Positions 15,412-22,311 of a stretch of DNA of 25,325 bases are shown here, piece by piece. The notes under the pieces are model-generated. The model saw only the letters and a program-made list of their open reading frames with translations, was not told the origin of the DNA and did no database searches. Both the position numbers and the translations under genes were made by a program. Every line of letters begins with the position of its first letter. Positions within the stretch are counted from its first letter, which is position 1. The stretch is taken from positions 1-25,325 of IMG/VR virus record IMGVR_UViG_3300031841_000660. One strand, given 5' to 3'. Source of the DNA: a virus.

Positions 15412-15754
15412 TCTCCTGCGATCTATCTATCAGCGCATAACTTATTGCACCTTGAATTGTATTACTTCCTGTAGCTGCTTGAACTGTTATTGCATCTCCA
15501 GCTTCTAAATTTAAACCTTGTGGAGTAGCGTTAACTTGTGATTTGGCTGCAAGATCATTTCTAAAAAATTCGTACTCTGTGTTAGAGTCAGAAGAATCTA
15601 CAAGATTCATATTTACTAATATAGCTGATGACGCATCACTGTTAGAACAATACATACTTTTAATTATTACTGTTGCATCACTCGGACATGTAAACACCGT
15701 AGTCTTATCTGTACTTGCTTGTTTAAACCCTTGGTTCTTATATCTTATAGTCAT
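15404..15754 (-). CDS. Small beta-rich structural protein
   Basis: 116 residues of alternating short strands: TIRYKNQGFKQ, TTVFTCPSDATVIIKSMYCS, SAILVNMNLVD, then EAGDAITVQAATGSNTI and AISYALIDR. The pattern of a beta-sandwich ending in AGDxIxVxA recalls small head-tail or fibre-associated proteins of podoviruses. No catalytic motif or membrane segment is seen. It lies between the 54-residue and 43-residue genes downstream of the tail hub, overlapping both (ATGA at its start, 8 bases at its end). A virion role is inferred from fold pattern and position. Confidence 0.6.
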   Translation of the reverse strand: MTIRYKNQGFKQASTDKTTVFTCPSDATVIIKSMYCSNSDASSAILVNMNLVDSSDSNTEYEFFRNDLAAKSQVNATPQGLNLEAGDAITVQAATGSNTIQGAISYALIDRSQENG

Positions 15755-15915
15755 GATAAAAAATAATTAAAAGCTTCTTGTTCGTTTTTAATTTCTTGTT
15801 GATAAGAAGTATTTAACTTATCTTGCATCGTTCGTAAAGACTGAGTTACTTGTCTTTGGTTTTCTTCTGTATACTCAGGAGTTGGTTCAGGTATTATTAT
15901 ATCTACTCTAGCCAT
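15751..15915 (-). CDS. Small conserved helical protein, 54 residues
   Basis: Starts MARVDIIIPEPTPEYTEENQ, continues as a Gln/Glu-rich helix and ends EQEAFNYFLS. The N-terminal proline-rich segment followed by a polar helix resembles short proteins found beside tail-hub genes of other marine phages. TAATG overlap with the tail hub stop and ATGA overlap with the next start fix both ends. No membrane segment. Function unknown; an assembly or connector role is possible. Confidence 0.65.
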   Translation of the reverse strand: MARVDIIIPEPTPEYTEENQRQVTQSLRTMQDKLNTSYQQEIKNEQEAFNYFLS

Positions 15916-17816
15916 TATCCCCTCATTCCATCTGGTTGAACATCTGCTCTAAATGTGCCGTATCTCCAACTTTGATCAGTTGAAAGATTAGCTACTTTAA
16001 CACTTGCAAATCTTGACCTTGCACGGGTATCTACTTTATCAGTAGAGCTTGTAATTGTAAACGGCCCTAAAGGTGAACTCGCTGCAGTGCTAGTTGGGTA
16101 ATTTCTCAAATTAATTGTAATTTCTGCATTACCTTGAAGTCTTTTGAAATCAGGAATAAACCTTCTTATACTTAAAAACACTTCACCTTCCCCTAAATCA
16201 AAATCACCTGATTGTATAAATGCAGGTATAGCTGTTTTGTTACCAAGACTATCGACTTGATCTACACCTACCTCATGAGCATAATATGTAGAAGAACCGT
16301 TTGTGTTTGTAACTCCTTGAATAATAGGAAATGTTGGGGTGCCTGTGTTATTAAATTCTGTAGCATAAGGGTTGTCATATAAAGTAGAGTCATGAAATGA
16401 AGTTCTTGCTAAAGAACCTGTCGTCCAAGTGTTTTCTGTATAATTATAAGTTACAACTCTATCAACTTGTTCAGATCCACTCTTAGGATAAAACCAATTT
16501 ATTTCTTCATATAGGTGATTAAGGCCAACATATACTTGTTCCCCTGCACTGTAATTTATTCCTAAATTACTACCAGTGTTTGTAAATACAAAATCTTCAA
16601 CCAAACAAGGGACCGATTTTACTGTACCATCATAAACAAAAAAACCTCCCGCTTGTCCCATCCACCAAACTCTTCCATTTACATAATGTAAGGCATGTTG
16701 ACCAATTAAGCCACAGTTACTTCCAACTTGTCTAATAGAAAAAGTAAATGGAGGACCTACGAACTGCATTACGTATGCAGAAGTATCTGTTAAAATTAAA
16801 ATATAATCTTTACCTTTTGCAGCGCCTACAATTTTTACACCCGAATCTAATCTAAAAGTTCCCGCAGTGTTAACTGAGGTTGGTGCATATTCAGATAAAT
16901 TTTCTTGATCAGAAAATCTAATAAACATTTTATCTTGTCTTGTTGGATCACCAATTACAGTTTCAGTTCCAAGTAAAATTAAATGTCTATCTCTATCTGA
17001 TACAATAGACATAACGGATTTTGTCGGAGCACCACTTACAATAGTTGCTCTTGTTGTTAAAGCATTAGCATCTAAATTAATAGGATTCCAAGAAAAAGTT
17101 TTTCCGTTTTTAATTGTAGCTATCATGACTTGACCAAAATTATCTATTGACCATGAAGCTGGATCAATAATTAAATTACTAACTGTTGAAGCAGATCCCC
17201 AAGTTCCTCTTCCCCATGTGCTTGTTCCCCAACCATATCCTGCGGTGGCATTAAGTGGTCCTGGTTTAACATATGGATTAACAGTTGCGGATCCGGTGCC
17301 CGATGTAGTTCCTGATGCAGCCGATGCCATTGTAATTGTAAAGCTGTTAACTGCTGAAGTTATAACTTCAAACGTATTCGTTGTAAAATCAGATGCAATA
17401 TATCCCGCACCTGAAGGAGGGGTTACTGATGTAAAAGTAAATAAATCTCCAGGTTCTAAACCATGCCCTGCTTTGTTTACTGTGACTGTTGCAGATGTAT
17501 CTGTAGCATCAAAAGTGCATGATGTTAGAGCGGTATCTAAAGGTGTAATGTCATAGAAAGCACCTTCGTAATATATTATTAAAACTTTGTTTGTACCTAT
17601 AGCCGCATATTTTCTACCATCTAAATCAGCCCAAACTAATTGTTCTCGAGCAGCTCCAATAAAAGTATCTGACGTAAGTTGTTCCCAACCACCAATTTTT
17701 TCAGGTTGACCATATCTAAATCTTACGAAGTCTCCATCAGTCCATTGACCTTTTGCTCCGGTTTCAGTAACTTGTTTGTTAAATCCTGGCGCTATTTGTA
17801 TATTTGTTAAAGGCAT
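15915..17816 (-). CDS. Tail hub / DNA-stabilisation protein (P22 gp10 or T7 gp12-like)
   Basis: 633 residues, beta-rich. The N-terminus (IAPGFNKQVTETGAKGQW, then DGDFVRFRYGQPEKIGGWEQ) is typical of the tail nozzle/hub proteins of marine podoviruses. Residues about 105-185 form an inserted Thr/Ser/Gly-rich immunoglobulin-like or beta-sandwich domain, starting near TATDTSATVTVN. Later repeated blade-like stretches (VWWMGQAGGFFVYDG, NHLYEEINWFYPKSG) suggest a beta-propeller. It would close the portal channel and carry fibres. AAGG precedes the ATG at a long spacing. It heads the block of small coupled genes. Family placement is fairly confident, the exact analogue less so. Confidence 0.7.
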   Translation of the reverse strand: MPLTNIQIAPGFNKQVTETGAKGQWTDGDFVRFRYGQPEKIGGWEQLTSDTFIGAAREQLVWADLDGRKYAAIGTNKVLIIYYEGAFYDITPLDTALTSCTFDATDTSATVTVNKAGHGLEPGDLFTFTSVTPPSGAGYIASDFTTNTFEVITSAVNSFTITMASAASGTTSGTGSATVNPYVKPGPLNATAGYGWGTSTWGRGTWGSASTVSNLIIDPASWSIDNFGQVMIATIKNGKTFSWNPINLDANALTTRATIVSGAPTKSVMSIVSDRDRHLILLGTETVIGDPTRQDKMFIRFSDQENLSEYAPTSVNTAGTFRLDSGVKIVGAAKGKDYILILTDTSAYVMQFVGPPFTFSIRQVGSNCGLIGQHALHYVNGRVWWMGQAGGFFVYDGTVKSVPCLVEDFVFTNTGSNLGINYSAGEQVYVGLNHLYEEINWFYPKSGSEQVDRVVTYNYTENTWTTGSLARTSFHDSTLYDNPYATEFNNTGTPTFPIIQGVTNTNGSSTYYAHEVGVDQVDSLGNKTAIPAFIQSGDFDLGEGEVFLSIRRFIPDFKRLQGNAEITINLRNYPTSTAASSPLGPFTITSSTDKVDTRARSRFASVKVANLSTDQSWRYGTFRADVQPDGMRG

Positions 17817-17845
17817 ATTGCATTATACCTTAATTTAAGTAACCA

Positions 17846-18310
17846 TTAAAGACTGTACTTTATATACATAATTAGTCTATAATCTTCATCGGTACAGTTA
17901 GTTTCTTTTATAGATAATTGACTTGAACAAATGATTGCTCTATTTGCTACAGATTTAAATTTAGATATTGAACCTATTTGTGTTTCACCATTACAAGAAT
18001 TTAAATGATATATTAAATTTGTAGACTTATCATGTTTTATATCAAAATCTTTTTCAATTAAATTTTCAATTTTGTCCGTTCTATACATAATAAAACATTG
18101 AGCTTGTATTATATTCTCTCTAAGGTCTTCTGGAAAACCTCGTAAAATATCTAAATAACTACTTAAAGGTTTACCTTTTTCTATTAACATATGAGATAGG
18201 CTATTTCGATATTCAGTTCGATACCAAGGGAAATCTATACTTGCTAAAGTATGACACATTTCAGCACATCTTTTAAAATCTATAAAATTATTTATACACT
18301 TTAAGGACAT
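17846..18310 (-). CDS. Jelly-roll-like protein, possibly a degenerate 2OG oxygenase
   Basis: 154 residues. The second half, NLIYHLNSCNGETQIGS then VANRAIICSS and DYRLIMYIKY, has the strand order of short phage 2OG-Fe(II) oxygenases (YYxN.cdG.T ... NR.v.F ... R). However, the iron triad is not intact: H93 and D94 are adjacent, not HxD, and the distal His position reads Ser (near 133). R145 remains. It may be a non-catalytic relative or a wrongly matched fold. The N-terminal half is helical and Cys-containing, unknown. It overlaps the 76-residue gene by 10 bases and ends before a 29-base gap ahead of the tail hub. Confidence 0.45.
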   Translation of the reverse strand: MSLKCINNFIDFKRCAEMCHTLASIDFPWYRTEYRNSLSHMLIEKGKPLSSYLDILRGFPEDLRENIIQAQCFIMYRTDKIENLIEKDFDIKHDKSTNLIYHLNSCNGETQIGSISKFKSVANRAIICSSQLSIKETNCTDEDYRLIMYIKYSL

Positions 18311-18531
18311 TCTTTTCCTTCACAAAGATCATCATCTTTTGTTTGTTTTTGTTTTACTTCTTCAGGAAATCTTTTATGAAACTCACTTACAGCTCTAATA
18401 AGATTATTAGTAAAATGTCTAAAACTCATAGCATCAAGAAAAAACTCACCTTTTTCTTTTATTATTTTTTTCTCTTGTTCACTAAAAATTATCCTACAAC
18501 TTCCATCTTTAGCACTTTGTATAAATCTCAT
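18301..18531 (-). CDS. Hypothetical protein, 76 residues
   Basis: IIFSEQEKKIIKEKGEFFLD is followed by a helix (RHFTNNLIRAVSEFHKRF) and an acidic/Lys tail with CEGKEC. It looks like small marine-phage proteins of the type 'IFS..E..II..KGE' found near tail genes, function unknown. The two cysteines at the end (C-x4-C) might bind metal or pair. Starts with an ATGA overlap with the oxygenase upstream and overlaps the next gene by 10 bases. Confidence 0.55.
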   Translation of the reverse strand: MRFIQSAKDGSCRIIFSEQEKKIIKEKGEFFLDAMSFRHFTNNLIRAVSEFHKRFPEEVKQKQTKDDDLCEGKECP

Positions 18532-19085
18532 TTCATAATCCCATATAACATTCGTTGGTCTTTTTCGTAGTTTTTAAACTCCCCATTTGCATTTACATAA
18601 TGTAAAAACAATTGAGTCTGATAGTCTCCTGTAAAAGGTTTTCTACCATGTTTTATTTTATTACCTAAATATATTATTCCATCCCCAGGTTTAGTTTCTA
18701 TAGGTGTGTCGTTAAAATATAAAGGCCAATCTTCTCTATCTCCATCTATATGAACAGTAACACTTATCTCACAAGAGGGCCTGTCAGTGTGAGGTATTAA
18801 ATAACTCCCGTGACTATAAACTCTCCAAAGAGAATACGATGACAATAGTTCTGTGTTTGTATATTTTTCTACTTTTTCTTTACTTAACAACAATACAGAA
18901 TCCATAACAGCGTCTCCATAATAAGACACTTCTCCACAAGACCTAGAGTCTCCTCCAGGCATAAAATGATCTTCATCTAATATAGTAAACTTCATTTCAG
19001 TAAATTTTTTTAAAACATCTAAAACTTCTTTTTCTAAAAAATTTTCTACTTTTATATAATTAAAGTCTTTACCTATAGTGCCCAT
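18528..19085 (-). CDS. 2OG-Fe(II) dioxygenase
   Basis: 185 residues. YSHGSYLIPHTDRPSCEISV carries the HxD ligands H99 and D101, and H146 in KIKHGRKPFTG is the distal ligand. PGDGIIYLGN and TQLFLHYV are jelly-roll strands. The pattern is that of prolyl-hydroxylase-like (P4Hc) phage proteins. The usual Arg that anchors 2-oxoglutarate is not obvious after the distal His, only the basic R148/K149 nearby. It overlaps the next dioxygenase upstream by 13 bases and precedes the 76-residue gene with an ATGA overlap. Substrate unknown. Iron-dependent dioxygenase assignment is strong, activity inferred. Confidence 0.75.
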   Translation of the reverse strand: MGTIGKDFNYIKVENFLEKEVLDVLKKFTEMKFTILDEDHFMPGGDSRSCGEVSYYGDAVMDSVLLLSKEKVEKYTNTELLSSYSLWRVYSHGSYLIPHTDRPSCEISVTVHIDGDREDWPLYFNDTPIETKPGDGIIYLGNKIKHGRKPFTGDYQTQLFLHYVNANGEFKNYEKDQRMLYGIMK

Positions 19086-19642
19086 GATACTAAAGAATAT
19101 TTTTCACCTTTCTTTACAGGATTAACTTGATGTGGATATAAAAAATTACTTGGCCAAATTAATAACTTATTTTTATTTACCTCTACAGAAATGTTTTTGC
19201 CATAAGGTAATTTAAAAACTAACTCTCCTCCTTCGTAATCATCATTAACTAAATATATAAAACTTAAATTTCTTGGAGCATTTGGACAATGGTCTACATG
19301 TTCTTTGTAAAAACCACCTTCTTTATATTTTAATAACTGTATGTCGTTTATTGTTGAATTAGATTTCGTGTTAGTAATAGTCATGTATTCTTTTATTTTT
19401 TGAGCAAAAACATATTTAAATTTATTAGCCCAATAAACCATAGTTTTACTACTAGCTCCTATATTAAAAAAAGCACAACTGTCAGTAGTTCTTGTTTGTT
19501 TATTTTTTGTTTGTTGTCCATAATCAAAAACTTTAGCTTCATCAAATTTAAATAAACCATCTTTTATACATTTAATAAAAAGACTGTTTTCTTTTTCTTG
19601 CAATAAATTATCAAATTGTACAATATATTTTTCTATTTCCAT
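19073..19642 (-). CDS. 2OG-Fe(II) dioxygenase, P4Hc-type
   Basis: 189 residues. LLKYKEGGFYKEHVDHCP supplies H115 and D117, followed by SFIYLVNDDYEGGELVF, the hallmark 'YLN..yeGGel.F' strand. Distal H171 lies in LYPHQVNPV, and GEKYSLVSWAL ends the fold. The usual Arg of GxRYSLVSW is Lys181 here, a conservative change that may alter 2OG binding. The organisation is that of prolyl 4-hydroxylase-like oxygenases common in cyanophages and other marine phages. It overlaps both neighbours by 10-13 bases, so all are translated together. Target unknown; a structural protein or metabolite is possible. Confidence 0.8.
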   Translation of the reverse strand: MEIEKYIVQFDNLLQEKENSLFIKCIKDGLFKFDEAKVFDYGQQTKNKQTRTTDSCAFFNIGASSKTMVYWANKFKYVFAQKIKEYMTITNTKSNSTINDIQLLKYKEGGFYKEHVDHCPNAPRNLSFIYLVNDDYEGGELVFKLPYGKNISVEVNKNKLLIWPSNFLYPHQVNPVKKGEKYSLVSWAL

Positions 19643-20346
19643 CTTACTTTATTCCAAAAAACATTTTTATATCGGTGTATCAATTCCATAAAATAAGACG
19701 CATCAGACAAATATCTTTTTCTTGCACTTGTTGTTTTAATATTCATTTTCCAAGAATCTCTTTTAAAAGGTATAACTTGAACATAAGGAGTGCCCCTTTT
19801 TAAAACAGTGTCTTGTGCAGGATATTTTTCACCATTAACATAAAATGGAAAATTTACTTCCATATCAAATGTGTCTGTGTTCACAATACCAGATATAATA
19901 GTAAATCTATCATCACTATTATTTAAAGGAGCTGTGAATAAACAAGAATAACCAGGAGGTGTTTTTATAATCCAAGGATTCAATATTTTGTGAGCTGAAG
20001 AGTTTAAATTTTTTTTCTGTATTGGTGATCCAGCAAATTGTCGTGGTGGATGTGTTTCTGCTCTATCAAACATATTTAAATTCATATTAGGTACTTTATT
20101 TGTAGGTTGAAGAACTATATCTGAAATATGTGTGTATTTTAAAATAAAATCTTGAGGAAGACTTAAAAGATATCCTGTTGTTAAAGTTTCCAAAAAAGGT
20201 ATACATCCTTTTATAGTATGGTTATCAGGAGAATGATTAAGGTTTTTAAACCATTCTGGAATATTAAGTTTTATAGGTTTTGGATAATTTTCTTTTAAAT
20301 CAACATAATCTTTATTAGCACTAAAGATAATATTTTTTTCAAACAT
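19633..20346 (-). CDS. Conserved marine-phage protein of unknown function (DUF6065-like)
   Basis: 237 residues with conserved-looking blocks: HTIKGCIPFLETLTTGYLLS, HPPRQFAGSP, NPWIIKTPPGYSCLFTAPLN, FDMEVNFPFYVNG and RGTPYVQVIPFKRDSWKM. I associate this pattern with an uncharacterised family in marine phages often beside 2OG oxygenases. Assignment to DUF6065 is from memory. The fold looks beta-rich, without membrane segments. It begins after a 40-base AT-rich gap with only a weak AAAGA ribosome site and ends overlapping the dioxygenase gene by 10 bases. Co-occurrence hints at a joint function. Confidence 0.5.
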   Translation of the reverse strand: MFEKNIIFSANKDYVDLKENYPKPIKLNIPEWFKNLNHSPDNHTIKGCIPFLETLTTGYLLSLPQDFILKYTHISDIVLQPTNKVPNMNLNMFDRAETHPPRQFAGSPIQKKNLNSSAHKILNPWIIKTPPGYSCLFTAPLNNSDDRFTIISGIVNTDTFDMEVNFPFYVNGEKYPAQDTVLKRGTPYVQVIPFKRDSWKMNIKTTSARKRYLSDASYFMELIHRYKNVFWNKVRWK

Positions 20347-20386
20347 ATCTTTAAATACACTTTATATAATAAAAAGTAAACTTATA

Positions 20387-20830
20387 TTATGGTAATTGTC
20401 TTAAACTTTTGTGATTTATACCGTTTTCCGAACAATATTCATCCCAACTTTTATATAAAGGCCAAGAAGATATTGTTGAAGTATCGAAAGAATCAATCAC
20501 ACCTTTATAAGTTTCCCAAGTAGATCTATCAGGTCTATTTGGATTTTCAGAAAGCCATTTTTCTATTTCTGAACTTAAAAAATTTAAATGATTTTGAAGA
20601 CCTTCAGCTGTAGCAAAACCATCCTCTCTTTCTACCCAAGTGTAATTAGTTCCATCATGTCCTGATGGATTATGTGTATCATTTTTTAATTTGTTAAAAT
20701 CATCATCTGAAACATCTATTACTATGTGGTCGTCACAGATATTTAGACCATTTTTTTCAGCATCGTTTTCAGCTATTTTATAAATTTTTGTTTTATCTGT
20801 TTCGTTTGGATTTAAAATAAAGTATGCCAT
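20387..20830 (-). CDS. Hypothetical acidic protein, 147 residues
   Basis: AYFILNPNETDKTKIYKIAE begins a short N-terminal domain. Next come VIDVSDDDFNKLKN and a predicted helix HLNFLSSEIEKWLSENP, then a Trp-rich end (STWETYKGVIDSF, WPLYKSWDEYCSENGI). It is acidic with no catalytic motif I recognise. Placed directly after the glycine-rich adhesin gene and translated from its own TAGGAGT site, it could be a fibre-assembly chaperone, by analogy with small proteins following adhesin genes, or a virion protein. This is position-based inference. Confidence 0.5.
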   Translation of the reverse strand: MAYFILNPNETDKTKIYKIAENDAEKNGLNICDDHIVIDVSDDDFNKLKNDTHNPSGHDGTNYTWVEREDGFATAEGLQNHLNFLSSEIEKWLSENPNRPDRSTWETYKGVIDSFDTSTISSWPLYKSWDEYCSENGINHKSLRQLP

Positions 20831-20839
20831 CTGTCACTC

Positions 20840-21562
20840 CTAAGTTAAACTATTTTCATAGAATATAATAGCTCCTGCATTTCCAGAAGTACCTGGTTGT
20901 TGGTTAGTTCCGTTTCCACCGTTTCCAGCGTTCCCTGTGTCATCAATTATCATGAAGTTTTTTGGTGAAAATACTAAGTTTGCTCCCGGTGCACTTCCTC
21001 CACTACCTGGACTACCTGGGTTACCTGGATTACCTTGGTTTCCGCCATTTCCGCCGTTTACTGTAAATAAGTTTGTAAAAGTTGTTGCGCCACCAGGTCC
21101 GCCAGCTGCACTAGGACCGCCGCCACCGCCGCCGCTTCCGATAGAGTATGGGTACGCAGTTCCCCCTGTTAAACTACCGTGATAATATCCATAAGCACCG
21201 CTTCCACCTGCTCCACCATTTTTTCCCCAATTCCAGACGCCGCCACCACCGCCGCCTCCGCCTGACCAAGCGAAAGCTGCGTATGCAGACGAACCAGATG
21301 CTGCAGTAAATGTTCCAGATTGTGCTCTTCCTTGAACTCTCAAAAACATTCCTCCACCACCTCCAGATCCATCAGCAGCAGCTGTTATTCTTCCTTGAGC
21401 ATCTACTGTAATGTCAGCAGTTGTATAAGATCCCGCAGTTACTGCAGTGTTCGCAAGTTTATCTGCAGTTACAGCATCATTATTTATTTGAGTAGTATCG
21501 ACTTCATTCGCATCAATTGCTCCATTGTCAATTACTGTATTTCCATTTGAAATAATACCCAT
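20840..21562 (-). CDS. Glycine-rich tail-fibre adhesin
   Basis: 240 residues. Residues 1-65 ([30 protein letters not shown]) are a fibre-shaft or attachment segment. From residue 66 there are eight Gly tracts (66-71, 101-108, 114-120, 142-149, 154-158, 170-190, 212-218, 224-230), separated by aromatic loops such as VWNWGKN and YGYYHGS. This matches receptor-binding tips built from polyglycine II helices, as in T-even gp38-type adhesins, where loops contact the receptor. [10 protein letters not shown] (177-186) adds collagen-like triplets. GC is clearly higher than around it. AAGGAG lies five bases before the ATG. Confidence 0.65.
   Translation of the reverse strand: MGIISNGNTVIDNGAIDANEVDTTQINNDAVTADKLANTAVTAGSYTTADITVDAQGRITAAADGSGGGGGMFLRVQGRAQSGTFTAASGSSAYAAFAWSGGGGGGGGVWNWGKNGGAGGSGAYGYYHGSLTGGTAYPYSIGSGGGGGGPSAAGGPGGATTFTNLFTVNGGNGGNQGNPGNPGSPGSGGSAPGANLVFSPKNFMIIDDTGNAGNGGNGTNQQPGTSGNAGAIIFYENSLT
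21003..21056 (-). repeat. 9-bp tandem repeats in the adhesin gene
   Basis: On the plus strand ctacctgga, ctacctggg, ttacctgga and ttaccttgg follow each other, then two copies of tttccgcc(a/g). They encode the NPG/SPG and GGN triplets of the glycine-rich tip. Units keep the frame, so slippage would lengthen or shorten the tip without breaking it. Confidence 0.6.
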
Positions 21563-21571
21563 AGAATCTCC

Positions 21572-21790
21572 TTAAATTTTTTCTAACTTTAATCTAAATT
21601 TTTCATTAGATTTATTGTTGATTAAGTATATATCGTCAGAACCCTCCTGTAAAGTCCAACTCCCCTTTGTTCCGTCAACTATATTACCTTCTGTTTTATG
21701 CTCATTATTAAGATGTAAATCCCCCGTGTAAATGTTACGCCAAACGTTTCCTACAGCTCCTAAATCATAGGTATCGTCAGCTCCTGGTGT
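21572..21790 (-). repeat. Fibre C-terminal module, copy 2
   Basis: Encodes the last 72 residues of the 234-residue fibre, the partner of the module at 23455-23673. Both end exactly at the stop of their gene. Confidence 0.75.
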
Positions 21791-22276
21791 TATATGGCCA
21801 CTTGCAGCAATAGCTCCTGAAGTTATTGCTCCTGTTGTGACAGCTCCTAAAGTGTTTAGGTTGGCATTTACATCAATAATATTTGTTCCATTGCTGTAAA
21901 GAATTTTTATTCCTTTATCAGTAGTTGAAAAAGTAGATCCAGTTCCACTAGCTGTTTTAAACTCAACAGTAAAAGCTCCAGATGTGTTGTTATAAACAAT
22001 ATAAGATTTTTCTATGCTATCTGGCACTGTCACAATTTGATTTCCTGTAATTGTTCCAGATAATTCTATAATCAAATTTCTTGCATCAGAAGATGAAGTA
22101 GAACCATCCGCTATTAACAAAGCTGTAGTTTGCGCACCACCTGCAATAGATTTATTTACATAACCTTGCATTTGGTTAATGATTTCTAAATTTGTGTTTG
22201 TTTTAGTTCCCCAAGTACCGTCATTGGCACCTGTAACCATTAGTTCTATTCCAAGATCAGTATATGTTGATGACAT
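21572..22276 (-). CDS. Tail-fibre protein with shared C-terminal module
   Basis: 234 residues. The N-terminus (YTDLGIELMVTGANDGTWGT then TNTNLEIINQMQGYVNKS) is the common start of podovirus/myovirus fibre proteins. The middle is Thr/Ser/Gly-rich beta structure (LNTLGAVTTGAITSGAI). The last 72 residues (from TPGADDTYDLG to the end) closely match the last 72 of the 586-residue fibre, with about 50 identical residues by eye. Such tips may bind receptors or assist trimerisation. An AAGG ribosome site lies at a long spacing before the ATG. Confidence 0.65.
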   Translation of the reverse strand: MSSTYTDLGIELMVTGANDGTWGTKTNTNLEIINQMQGYVNKSIAGGAQTTALLIADGSTSSSDARNLIIELSGTITGNQIVTVPDSIEKSYIVYNNTSGAFTVEFKTASGTGSTFSTTDKGIKILYSNGTNIIDVNANLNTLGAVTTGAITSGAIAASGHITPGADDTYDLGAVGNVWRNIYTGDLHLNNEHKTEGNIVDGTKGSWTLQEGSDDIYLINNKSNEKFRLKLEKI

Positions 22277-22282
22277 GTCGGT

Positions 22283-22311
22283 ATTATATCCTTTCTAGGC
22301 TGCTAGATCAA
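22283..22311 (-). promoter_or_regulatory. Weak candidate promoter before the 234-residue fibre gene
   Basis: On the minus strand TTGATC (22311-22306), 17 bases, then TATAAT (22288-22283). Spacing and -10 are ideal. Predicted transcription start is at or near the ATG (22276), so the RNA would be leaderless, and AAGGA overlapping the box could equally be the ribosome site. Low confidence. Confidence 0.25.

Noticed and set aside
17822-17827. TATAAT just before the tail hub ATG
   Set aside because: No acceptable -35 at 16-18 bases; the start of RNA would fall on the ATG. The neighbouring AAGG makes this more likely an AT-rich ribosome-site spacer.
20347-20386. AT-rich 40-base gap as a promoter or terminator
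   Set aside because: Several TATAAT-like strings but no -35 at proper distance and no stable stem; left unassigned.
20937-21182. Proline-rich plus-strand frame ([10 protein letters not shown])
   Set aside because: Complement of the glycine-rich adhesin; Gly codons read backwards give Pro.
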